DNA from: an uncultured Erysipelotrichaceae bacterium
GTDB taxonomy: Bacteria > Bacillota_I > Bacilli_A > Erysipelotrichales > Erysipelotrichaceae
Reading direction: 5' to 3'
Length of the DNA: 64,000 nucleotides
Assembly (NCBI GenBank): GCA_947569705.1
Contig: CANOSP010000001.1
Location: 124,001-188,000, forward strand
The first letter of the stretch is position 1. Each line of letters opens with the position of its first letter. Below are positions 42,300-49,957 of this stretch, piece after piece. Under the pieces are notes generated by a model that saw only the letters and a program-made list of their open reading frames with translations, searched no databases and was not told the DNA's origin. Made by a program: the position numbers and the translations under genes.

Positions 42300-44147
42300 A
42301 TGGCTTTTTTACCTACAAGCCGTGCAGAAATGCTTGAACAAGGCTTTGAACAGGTTGATTTTATATATGTTTCCGGTGATGCGTATGTCGATCATCCATC
42401 CTTCGGAACAGCAATCATCACAAGAACGCTTCAGGCCTTTGGCTACAGCTGTGCGATACTGGCTCAGCCCGATTGGCATAAGGATGATGAGTTTACTCAG
42501 TTCGGTGAACCGCGTTTAGGCTTTTTGGTAAGCAGTGGTAATATTGATTCTATGGTGAACCATTATTCTGTAAATAAACGTCGCCGTGATAAAGATTCCT
42601 ACAGCGATGACGGCGTTATGGGAAAACGTCCGGATCGTGCCGTGATTGTATATACCCAAATATTAAAACGCCTGTTTCCGCATAAACCGGTGTTGATCGG
42701 CGGTATCGAGGCAAGTCTTCGTCGATTGGCACATTATGACTATTGGGACGATAAGGTCAGAAGATCGATATTGATCGATTCGCAAGCCGATCTATTAATG
42801 TACGGCATGGGCGAAAATACGATTATTGAGGTTGCGGATGCGCTGAACAGCGGTCTTGCCGCAAAGGATATATGTTTTATCAGAGGAACGTGCTGGAAAA
42901 CAAAAGATATTCAATACGTAAGCGATGCATTGATTCTGCCGTCATTTGAAGAAATCGCATCTGATGTGTATGCATATGCGAAAAGTTTCAAAATCCAGCA
43001 CGAGAATATTGATGCGATTGCGGCACAAGTATTGATTGAACCGTATGACGGGTGGTATGTTGTTCAAAATCAACCGCCGCTTCCGTTGACACAGGAAGAA
43101 ATGGATTTCACCTATTCACTTCCGTATGAACGAACCTTTCATCCGAAATACCACTATATACCGGCAATCGAGGAAGTGCAGTTTTCCATTGTATCCAACC
43201 GCGGCTGTTTCGGTTCCTGTTCCTTTTGTGCCATTACGCATCATCAAGGCAGAGTCATCTCCACACGCTCTAAGGAAAGCATTGTACAGGAAGCGAAAAC
43301 GATCACGGAGATGCCGAATTTTAAAGGCTATATTCATGATGTCGGCGGACCGACGGCAAACTTTTCACGCACTGCCTGCGATAAACAAAAACAGTTCGGT
43401 GCTTGTAAAAAGAAGGAATGCTTATTTCCTAAACCATGCGGCAATATGTCGGTTGATCATTCCCGCTATGTAGAAATTCTGCGTGCTGTTAGGGCTTTGC
43501 CGAAAATCAAAAAGGTATTTATTCGTTCCGGTATTCGCTATGATTATCTGATGTATGATGAAGATGATACATTTTTTAATGAATTGATTCAACATCATAT
43601 ATCAGGGCAGCTAAAAGTAGCGCCGGAACATATCAGTGCCAAGGTGCTTGATAAAATGGGGAAGCCGCGCAAAGAACTGTATTTAAAATTCGTACAGCGC
43701 TACGAAGAAAAAAATCGACAATTTCAAAAAAATCAATTTCTGGTGCCGTATTTAATGAGTTCACATCCCGGCAGTGATTTAGAAGCGGCGATTGAGCTCG
43801 CCTGTTATTTGAAAAAAATTCACTATATACCGAAGCAGGTACAAGACTTTTATCCGACACCGGGAACATTATCCACTGCGATGTATTATACGGGAATGGA
43901 TCCGCGAACGATGAAGAAAGTGTATGTGGCGAAAACCTATGAAGAAAAAGCGATGCAGCGAGCATTGATGCAGTTTACTTATCCGCAGAATTATCATTTG
44001 GTGGAAAAGGCACTTCGTCAGGCAGGCAGAGAAGATTTGATCGGATTTCAGCCAAAGTGCCTGATCAAGCCGCAAAACCAAAACCAAAATCAAAATCGCC
44101 GTCATCAAGCAAAATCACGCTTTAAGCGAAAGCAGTTCAAACGATGA
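42300..44147 (+). CDS. YgiQ family radical SAM protein (UPF0313)
   Basis: The 615-residue product has the YgiQ layout. An N-terminal cobalamin-binding-like Rossmann region contains MAFLPTSRAEMLEQGFEQVDF and RLGFLVSSGNIDSMVNHY. The radical SAM core has the iron-sulfur motif CFGSCSFC (CxxxCxxC, about residue 303) and GPTANFSRTACDKQKQFG. The C-terminal part has DFYPTPGTLSTAMYYTG and a basic Gln/Asn-rich tail. The family's reaction is not established. GAGGTG precedes the ATG. The stop overlaps the ECF gene by four bases. Confidence 0.95.
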   Translation: MAFLPTSRAEMLEQGFEQVDFIYVSGDAYVDHPSFGTAIITRTLQAFGYSCAILAQPDWHKDDEFTQFGEPRLGFLVSSGNIDSMVNHYSVNKRRRDKDSYSDDGVMGKRPDRAVIVYTQILKRLFPHKPVLIGGIEASLRRLAHYDYWDDKVRRSILIDSQADLLMYGMGENTIIEVADALNSGLAAKDICFIRGTCWKTKDIQYVSDALILPSFEEIASDVYAYAKSFKIQHENIDAIAAQVLIEPYDGWYVVQNQPPLPLTQEEMDFTYSLPYERTFHPKYHYIPAIEEVQFSIVSNRGCFGSCSFCAITHHQGRVISTRSKESIVQEAKTITEMPNFKGYIHDVGGPTANFSRTACDKQKQFGACKKKECLFPKPCGNMSVDHSRYVEILRAVRALPKIKKVFIRSGIRYDYLMYDEDDTFFNELIQHHISGQLKVAPEHISAKVLDKMGKPRKELYLKFVQRYEEKNRQFQKNQFLVPYLMSSHPGSDLEAAIELACYLKKIHYIPKQVQDFYPTPGTLSTAMYYTGMDPRTMKKVYVAKTYEEKAMQRALMQFTYPQNYHLVEKALRQAGREDLIGFQPKCLIKPQNQNQNQNRRHQAKSRFKRKQFKR

Positions 44148-44644
44148 AAGCAAAGCAGCTGACAAAAATCGCTTTCATGGCTGCTTCTATGATATGCGTC
44201 TTTCAAGCATTTTCGCATATCTTATATTTAGAGCTGATTACTTTTACGATCGTATGTTTTGCGATGAATACAAGTCGAAAGGAAGCAATATTATCCTGTG
44301 TGATTTTTGCCTGTTTAAATATGCTGTTTCTCGGTATCACGCCGTGGACCTGTATGTATCTTATGATCTATCCGCTTTATGCATGGTTTATCGCATCCAA
44401 TCAAAGCTTTTTCAGAAGGCATTTGTTTTGTCTTTGCTTAGTTTGCGGCTTTCTGTCGTTTCTGTGCGGACAGCTGTTAGATCTGCCGTTTTTGTTATTC
44501 AGTAAGCATGTGACTCTGTTATATTGGATCAGCGGGTTAAAAACAAGCTTAATTCAAGGAATTTTATCGTTCTTAGCGTGTCTGTTTCTCTATGAGCCTT
44601 TAAGCAAGCGAATGAAGTGGACGAAACAAAATGAATATCAGTGA
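44144..44644 (+). CDS. ECF transporter S component-like membrane protein
   Basis: The 166-residue product is very hydrophobic, with about five to six membrane helices (near residues 10-25, 28-45, 48-68, 70-86, 95-115 and 125-150). It has the size and charge pattern of substrate-binding S components of ECF vitamin transporters. The N-terminal KLTKIAFMAA-like start (here QLTKIAFMAASM) and the small-residue-rich helix are typical. The energising EcfA/EcfT genes are not in the window, as is usual for group II ECF systems. It is coupled to the upstream YgiQ gene and followed by a DUF4430 gene, a pairing often seen for vitamin uptake. The substrate is unknown. Confidence 0.72.
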   Translation: MKAKQLTKIAFMAASMICVFQAFSHILYLELITFTIVCFAMNTSRKEAILSCVIFACLNMLFLGITPWTCMYLMIYPLYAWFIASNQSFFRRHLFCLCLVCGFLSFLCGQLLDLPFLLFSKHVTLLYWISGLKTSLIQGILSFLACLFLYEPLSKRMKWTKQNEYQ

Positions 44645-44675
44645 TGATTATCAAATAAAAAAGAAAGAGGTACTT

Positions 44676-45083
44676 ATGAGTAAAAAAATGAAATGGATTG
44701 CGGCAGGCATTGCCGTTGTATTATTAGTTGTATTAGCAGCTGCTTGGGGAATGAAGGGAACTCCGGTTGCCGGTCAGAAACATATTATTCTTCATATCAA
44801 AGGCCTTGAGAATCAAAAAGATGTAGAAGTGGATACCGATTGTGAAACCTTGGCAGAGGCAATGAGCGAACAAAAGGATTTACAGGTAAAAATTGACGAG
44901 GGTCCTTACGGTGCGTATTTAGTATCATTGATCGGTGAAACAGCGGGTAAGGATCAAGGCTGGGTTTATGAATCACCTAATAATGAAGTGTGCCTGTCGA
45001 TGGAATACTGTCCGGCATTGGAACAGGTTATGATTCAAGATCAAGATGAATTTACTTTTTCACTGATCGGCGGTTTTGAATAA
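44676..45083 (+). CDS. DUF4430 (transcobalamin C-terminal-like) membrane-anchored protein
   Basis: The 135-residue product has one N-terminal anchor helix (residues 5-24, with no lipobox Cys) and an extracellular domain of about 100 residues. HIILHIKG, TLAEAMSE, GPYGAYLVSLIGETAGKDQGWVYE and the final DEFTFSLI match the DUF4430 fold, which is related to the beta domain of transcobalamin. Such proteins next to ECF S components are thought to capture the vitamin outside the cell. AAGAGG selects the ATG at 44676; an earlier in-frame ATG at 44631 lies within the S-component gene. A terminator overlaps its stop codon. Confidence 0.78.
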   Translation: MSKKMKWIAAGIAVVLLVVLAAAWGMKGTPVAGQKHIILHIKGLENQKDVEVDTDCETLAEAMSEQKDLQVKIDEGPYGAYLVSLIGETAGKDQGWVYESPNNEVCLSMEYCPALEQVMIQDQDEFTFSLIGGFE

Positions 45084-45097
45084 TCGCCGTTTTTTTA
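45068..45097 (+). terminator. Terminator after the DUF4430 gene
   Basis: CGGCG and CGCCG pair across the stop codon region, followed by seven to eight T. Confidence 0.7.
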
Positions 45098-45164
45098 TCA
45101 AAAAAGCATATTAACTTTTTTTGAAGCTGTTTTAAAGAAACGTACAGAAAAAGTGATTCAATCA

Positions 45165-45193
45165 TTTTCATTGAATCAAAATTGTGATAAAAT
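45165..45193 (+). promoter_or_regulatory. Promoter for the 45226 gene
   Basis: TTTTCA (45165-45170) and TAAAAT (45188-45193) are 17 bases apart; TGA before the -10 extends it. Confidence 0.5.
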
Positions 45194-45225
45194 AAGGCAT
45201 GGCTGATTGAAAAGAGGGATCTTAA

Positions 45226-45687
45226 GTGGATAAGGAAACACAAAAAGAGCTGACATCGTTAGAAGAGAAAAATGCAAGAATTTTTCAGGTGATGGGTTCG
45301 TTAAAGCTGTTGAATCATCGAGTAAAACCGTTTGTGAAGCGCTTGGAAGCCATTTCCGAAGAAGATGCATTTGCCTGCGCAGCTTTAAATGAGTCATTTC
45401 AGACAATGATTCATGATGTGCGTTTCTTTAAGGCAGAACATAAAAGCTTGATTAAGCTGGGATTGCATATACCTTCGGTCGATCAATTTGCCCAAAATGC
45501 CGATCGCTTATTTCAAAAGAAAGCGGGAGAAGCATATACCATTTTGGAAATGCGCAGGATCTCCGTGTATATTTATCGAATGGCAGATGCGATGCTGACA
45601 CAGCTGTCGGCGGAAAAAAATGCGAATGAAACTCGGATTCATGCTATCCATGCGAAAAACGGCAAATATTATTTTAATCGTAAATAG
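45226..45687 (+). CDS. Uncharacterised helical protein, 153 residues
   Basis: I do not recognise this protein. It is soluble and predicted to be all helical, with a charged N-terminal segment (KETQKELTSLEEKNARIFQV) and a basic C-terminus ending YYFNRK. Four helices of 20-25 residues could make a bundle. Translation starts at a GTG behind AGAGGGAT. It is monocistronic, between its own promoter and a strong terminator. It sits just before a sporulation-type cortex-lytic gene, but nothing else links the two. Confidence 0.7.
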   Translation: MDKETQKELTSLEEKNARIFQVMGSLKLLNHRVKPFVKRLEAISEEDAFACAALNESFQTMIHDVRFFKAEHKSLIKLGLHIPSVDQFAQNADRLFQKKAGEAYTILEMRRISVYIYRMADAMLTQLSAEKNANETRIHAIHAKNGKYYFNRK

Positions 45688-45688
45688 G

Positions 45689-45713
45689 CATTGTCACTGA
45701 CAATGTTTTTTTT
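45689..45713 (+). terminator. Terminator after the 45226 gene
   Basis: CATTGTC and GACAATG pair around ACT, followed by eight T. Confidence 0.88.
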
Positions 45714-45777
45714 ATGCGATCGAAAATGGGCATTCATACAGCCTGAAATCCTTGAAATCCATACTCTAGCCTAGGGG

Positions 45778-47838
45778 GTGGAATTTATCGCAACAGGTTA
45801 TTTACAGGTTCAGACATCACTGGGAGATCAAGCATCGGCGATTAAACAGGCGATGGTCAGAGTCTATAAGGTAAATGATGATGAAGTAGTTTTTGAAGAT
45901 TTTTTTATGACAGATGATACAGGCAAAACCGAGATGATTGCCTTGTATGCACCGGAACGCTCTTTGAGTCTGAGTGAAAGCAACGCAAACAGACCGTATG
46001 AGACGTACAATGTTCAAGTGCGGGCAAACGGCTTTGAAATGGAAGAAATACTCGGTGTGCAGGTGTTTGCCGGTGAGTACAGCTACTTAAATGTAGAGCC
46101 GATCCCAACGCGTTTGCAGCGAAGCGCACAACGTAATATCGATGTGATTCCCGATCATCACTTGATGACAAATGAAGGCGGAAACAACGTCGGTCAAACA
46201 CCGCCGAATACGACTGCGCGTATTTTGACACAGGTGGCAATTCCGACCAATATTACCGTACATTTGGGAAGACCGGATCGTGATGCGGAAAATGTGACGG
46301 TGCCGTTTCTGTATTATTTAAAAAATGTTGCCAGCTCGGAGATTTATCCGACATGGCCTTATGAGGCATTAAAGGCTAATATTTGGGCACAGATGTCATT
46401 GGTGTTGAATCGTATTTATACCGAATGGTATCGATCAAAAGGATACAGTTTTGATATTACCAACTCTACTGCATTTGATCAGGCATTTGTGAAAAATCGC
46501 AATATTTATGATTCGATAGCGGAAGTGGTCGATGAAGTATTCGGAGATTATATTCAGAAGCGTAATTATATGGAACCGTATTATGCGGAATATTGTGACG
46601 GTAAAAATGCCCAATGTCCCGGATTGAAACAATGGGGAACATTGGATTTAGCGAATCAAGGATATTCGGCGCTGCGGATATTGCGTTATTATTACGGTGA
46701 TGAAATTAATATTCGCTCTACCGATAATATTCAGGACATTGTCTCATCTTATCCCGGTGCGCCGCTGAGAGTCGGGTCCAGCGGACAGCAGGTCAGACAG
46801 CTGCAGGAACAATTGAATGCGATAGCGATTAACTATCCGAATATACCGCCGATTTTTCCGGTTGACGGAAATTTCCAAGCCTCTACCGAGGCAGCGGTCA
46901 GAGCGTTTCAGCGCCAGTTTGATCTTGGAGTAGACGGTGTTGTCGGAAAGGCGACTTGGTATCGAATCAGCTATATTTATGCAGCAGTGCGCAAGCTGGC
47001 AGAGTTAAAATCGATCGGACAGATTCAAAATTTATACAGCGGTGAGTGGCCCGGCGTTACGCTTCGTGAAGGCAGTAAAGGTGTCGATGTGCAGCTGCTT
47101 CAATACTATCTGGCGAGCATCGGGGTATTTTATAAGGAAATCGGTGAAGTTGCCATTGACGGTCGTTTCGGACAGGGACTTGAACAAGCGGTAATTGCAT
47201 TTCAAAAACGCTTCGGTTTAATTCAGGACGGTATTGTCGGCAGAGCAACGTGGGATCGTATCTATGCGGTATTTACGAGCATTGATCAGGCAATCGTTCC
47301 TGACGGAAGTGCGCCCGGTTATCCGGGCAATCCGATTATGAGCGGGGCAAGCGGAACAAATGTTACGGCGATTCAAAGTGCTTTGAATACCGTCTCCTCC
47401 CAATACAGTGAGATCCCGGTTATTGTGGTTGATGGTATCTTCGGCAGCGCTACCCGCAATGCCGTGATTGCGTTCCAACGTAAATTTAATTTACCGGCTG
47501 ACGGTATCGTAAATCAGGAAACATGGGATTTATTGTTTACAACAGCGAATGAAATTGATAACGGCGATCTTCCGAGCGCTTCAACGCCGCCTTTCCCGGG
47601 AACGGTTTTGCGCGTCGGCTCACGCGGTAATGATGTGCTGTTAATTCAACAGCGTTTAAAAGCAATATCAATTTATTACACTTCGATTCCCGATCTTGCG
47701 GCTGACGGCATTTTCGGCAACGGCACAAGGGCAAGTGTAACAGCGTTCCAACAGCTGATGGGAATTCCTGCCGACGGTGTCGTGGGTCAGCAAACATGGC
47801 ATTTGATCAATCAAACGTATCAGGAGTTATTGCAGTAA
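45778..47838 (+). CDS. SleC-like spore cortex-lytic protein with four PG-binding domains
   Basis: The 686-residue product resembles Clostridium SleC, the pro-enzyme that digests spore cortex during germination. A beta-rich N-terminal region (about 1-150, TGYLQVQTS...) is followed by the SpoIID-like/SleC catalytic region (about 165-320). That region contains SEIYPTWPYEALKANIWAQ, RIYTEWYRSKGYSFDITNST and CPGLKQWGTLDLANQGYSAL. Four PG_binding_1 repeats start near residues 326, 423, 517 and 605 (LRVGSSGQQVRQLQEQL type). SleC usually has one such domain, so four is unusual. There is no signal peptide, as for SleC-like coat proteins. A stop precedes the GTG start by one codon; see the start-codon finding. 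A terminator follows. Confidence 0.82.
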   Translation: MEFIATGYLQVQTSLGDQASAIKQAMVRVYKVNDDEVVFEDFFMTDDTGKTEMIALYAPERSLSLSESNANRPYETYNVQVRANGFEMEEILGVQVFAGEYSYLNVEPIPTRLQRSAQRNIDVIPDHHLMTNEGGNNVGQTPPNTTARILTQVAIPTNITVHLGRPDRDAENVTVPFLYYLKNVASSEIYPTWPYEALKANIWAQMSLVLNRIYTEWYRSKGYSFDITNSTAFDQAFVKNRNIYDSIAEVVDEVFGDYIQKRNYMEPYYAEYCDGKNAQCPGLKQWGTLDLANQGYSALRILRYYYGDEINIRSTDNIQDIVSSYPGAPLRVGSSGQQVRQLQEQLNAIAINYPNIPPIFPVDGNFQASTEAAVRAFQRQFDLGVDGVVGKATWYRISYIYAAVRKLAELKSIGQIQNLYSGEWPGVTLREGSKGVDVQLLQYYLASIGVFYKEIGEVAIDGRFGQGLEQAVIAFQKRFGLIQDGIVGRATWDRIYAVFTSIDQAIVPDGSAPGYPGNPIMSGASGTNVTAIQSALNTVSSQYSEIPVIVVDGIFGSATRNAVIAFQRKFNLPADGIVNQETWDLLFTTANEIDNGDLPSASTPPFPGTVLRVGSRGNDVLLIQQRLKAISIYYTSIPDLAADGIFGNGTRASVTAFQQLMGIPADGVVGQQTWHLINQTYQELLQ

Positions 47839-47892
47839 TAGGTAAGCACAAAGAATTCATGAATGATAAAGGATTTTGTAATGTGTTAGCTC

Positions 47893-47927
47893 GAAAAGAC
47901 TATGACTGAGGTTATAGTCTTTTTCAT
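47893..47927 (+). terminator. Terminator after the cortex-lytic gene
   Basis: GAAAAGACTAT and ATAGTCTTTTTC pair around a 10-base loop, ending in T. Confidence 0.82.
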
Positions 47928-47993
47928 CATGAACTACTTATGTATGATTCAGTATATAACTTATTGCTTTGTTAGCGTATTGATGATCTTTTA

Positions 47994-48002
47994 TGCTATA
48001 AT
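47994..48002 (+). promoter_or_regulatory. Extended -10 promoter for the PLC-like gene
   Basis: TGCTATAAT lies 33 bases before the start codon; the -35 is weak. Confidence 0.5.
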
Positions 48003-48034
48003 AAAAACATCAAAGCAAGCATAGGAGGGCGCAT

Positions 48035-49018
48035 ATGCCGAATATTATTACGCACAAGCTTTTTGCACAAAAAGTATTTCAAAACTGTGATAAGCAAGAT
48101 ATTAAGAATATGATAGAAAAACACCTGCAGTTATTTTATATTGGTTCTAACGGACCTGATTTTTTGTTTTTTTATCATATGCAGCCAAAGGAAATGATGA
48201 AGGAGCATTCTTTGAATCATATCGGCAGTGCGCTGCATGCCGGCAATGTCAATGCATTTTATGAAAGTGCGGTCAATACGATTAAGCAGGAACAGGATCA
48301 CTTTACTAAGGAAAGTGAGCTTGTATACTTGCTAGGACATCTTTGTCACTGGGCGTTGGATATGAGTGTGCATCCGTATATTTTTTATCGCACCGGTCAT
48401 AATACGCGTTTAAGCAGCAGCTACCATCATCGCTTTGAGTCTATGCTCGATGCGATCATGTTAAAGCATTTTTACCATATGGACATCAGTGAATATCGCT
48501 GCTCGGCAATTTGCGAGTTTGACCGCGAAATGCTGAAAGCAATTGCTCGTATTTATGTGCCGGCGGTAAAGGATGCATTGAATGAACAAATTCATGTCAA
48601 TCAACTGCGCAATGCCTTAACAAGCTGGCGAAAGATTCAGGAATTGCTGTATGATCCGAAACAGAATAAAAAAGGTGTGCTTCAAAAAGTGGAGCGTTTG
48701 ATAAAACAGCCGTGGCTTGTATCGGGCAATGTGATTCCTACACAGATTGATGAGACTTATGATGTTATGAATCAGAATAAACAAACATGGTGCCATCCGT
48801 GTGATCAAACGCAAATCAGTAATGCTTCTTTTTTAGAAATGTTTGAAGAAGCGATTTCCCTTGCATTAACTGTATGGAAAAAAGCTTATGGCTGTATTGA
48901 ATATGATGCGGATATTCATGCATTACTCAATGAAATTGATGATCGTGCATATGATACAGGGAGAAAGGGGAATGCGGAAATGAAATATTTCGCTTGTATC
49001 TATGATGAAGCTGTTTGA
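48035..49018 (+). CDS. Zinc-dependent phospholipase C-like protein
   Basis: The 327-residue product matches the zinc-dependent PLC/S1-P1 nuclease-like helical family found widely in Firmicutes. Likely metal ligands are the N-terminal ITHKLFA, the GSNGPDFLFF loop, HxxxHxxxD in GHLCHWALDMSVHPYIFY, and SSYHHRFESMLD. There is no signal peptide, so it probably acts in the cytoplasm. That argues against a secreted toxin role; the substrate is unknown. AGGAGGGCG precedes the ATG. It overlaps the next gene by 17 bases, and the two may be co-translated. Confidence 0.82.
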   Translation: MPNIITHKLFAQKVFQNCDKQDIKNMIEKHLQLFYIGSNGPDFLFFYHMQPKEMMKEHSLNHIGSALHAGNVNAFYESAVNTIKQEQDHFTKESELVYLLGHLCHWALDMSVHPYIFYRTGHNTRLSSSYHHRFESMLDAIMLKHFYHMDISEYRCSAICEFDREMLKAIARIYVPAVKDALNEQIHVNQLRNALTSWRKIQELLYDPKQNKKGVLQKVERLIKQPWLVSGNVIPTQIDETYDVMNQNKQTWCHPCDQTQISNASFLEMFEEAISLALTVWKKAYGCIEYDADIHALLNEIDDRAYDTGRKGNAEMKYFACIYDEAV

Positions 49019-49940
49019 TTTACACGGTGATACCGGCTATGCGGTCATGAAGTTAAGAGCGCAGGGCAAACAGAATATTATGAATGACTTTCAGTTGAAA
49101 AAGCGAACACAGGGCGGTTTTCAATGGCTGTGCAGTGCTTCGTATTTTGAGGGCAGTGAAACATGGGAAGATATGCAGACAATGATTCTTGCACTGCGCG
49201 AAGAAATTGCTTTATGCAGCGATGTTAAGCAGGTTCATCAAGCTGTTGATCTTGAGCCGTCCGCCCAAATGCAAATGATCTTAAGTGTAGAGGGCATGTG
49301 CGGCATCAGGGAAGATGCAGAGGCTAAAATTGACTGGCTGTATGAACATGACATCAAACTGGCATCACTTGTATGGAATGAACAAAATGCCTTGGCAAAC
49401 GGTGTAAAAGGGGATTTCAACAGCGGTTTAACCGATATGGGAAAATGTGTTGTGAAGCGCATGAGTGAAAACGGAATGATTATCGATGTTTCACATGCCA
49501 ATGAAAAAACCTTTTGGGATATTATGAAATACGCGCAAACACCCATCATTGCATCACATTCCAACGTACGTACTTTATGCGATCATCCGCGCAATTTGTA
49601 TGATGAGCAGCTGCGCGCAATCGCCGATCGCGGCGGCTTGGTCGGAGTCGTTTGTGCCGGTGCTTTTGTGCATCCAAAGCGAGACAAACAGACGGTTTCA
49701 CAGCTTGTGAAGCATATTCAATATATAAAACAGTTGATCGGAATTGATCATATCGCTTTAGGCTGTGATTTTATGGATGATTATGATAATGCACAGGATA
49801 CGATGTTGACGGATTTGAACAGTCCGAAAGATGCCCAGCGCATTATCACGGAAATGCGCAAACAAGGTTTTCATGAAACAGAAATTAAACAGATTGCTTA
49901 TAAAAATGCCTATGAATTTTTTCAGCGGCATTTAGACTGA
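49002..49940 (+). CDS. Membrane dipeptidase family (M19) metallopeptidase
   Basis: The 312-residue product belongs to peptidase family M19 (renal dipeptidase-like), which hydrolyses dipeptides including those with a D-residue at the C-terminus. Visible zinc-site motifs are FDLHGDT (HxD, residues 4-10), SVEGMCGI with the bridging Glu, and IDVSHANEKTFWD and PIIASHSN with the two His. A later GCDFMDDYD completes the site. Family proteins in Bacteria are often cytoplasmic, and no signal peptide is present. Two adjacent ATGs (49002, 49005) are possible; no strong ribosome binding site is seen, which suggests coupling to the upstream gene. Confidence 0.9.
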   Translation: MMKLFDLHGDTGYAVMKLRAQGKQNIMNDFQLKKRTQGGFQWLCSASYFEGSETWEDMQTMILALREEIALCSDVKQVHQAVDLEPSAQMQMILSVEGMCGIREDAEAKIDWLYEHDIKLASLVWNEQNALANGVKGDFNSGLTDMGKCVVKRMSENGMIIDVSHANEKTFWDIMKYAQTPIIASHSNVRTLCDHPRNLYDEQLRAIADRGGLVGVVCAGAFVHPKRDKQTVSQLVKHIQYIKQLIGIDHIALGCDFMDDYDNAQDTMLTDLNSPKDAQRIITEMRKQGFHETEIKQIAYKNAYEFFQRHLD

Positions 49941-49957
49941 CGAAAGAGGGTGAAACG

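Noticed and set aside
45715-45777. Sigma E/K promoter for the SleC-like gene
   Set aside because: CATACA and CATACTCT resemble a -10, but no matching -35 is present and the second lies too close to the start codon.
48035-49018. Secreted phospholipase toxin
   Set aside because: There is no signal peptide, and the gene is coupled to a housekeeping-type dipeptidase.
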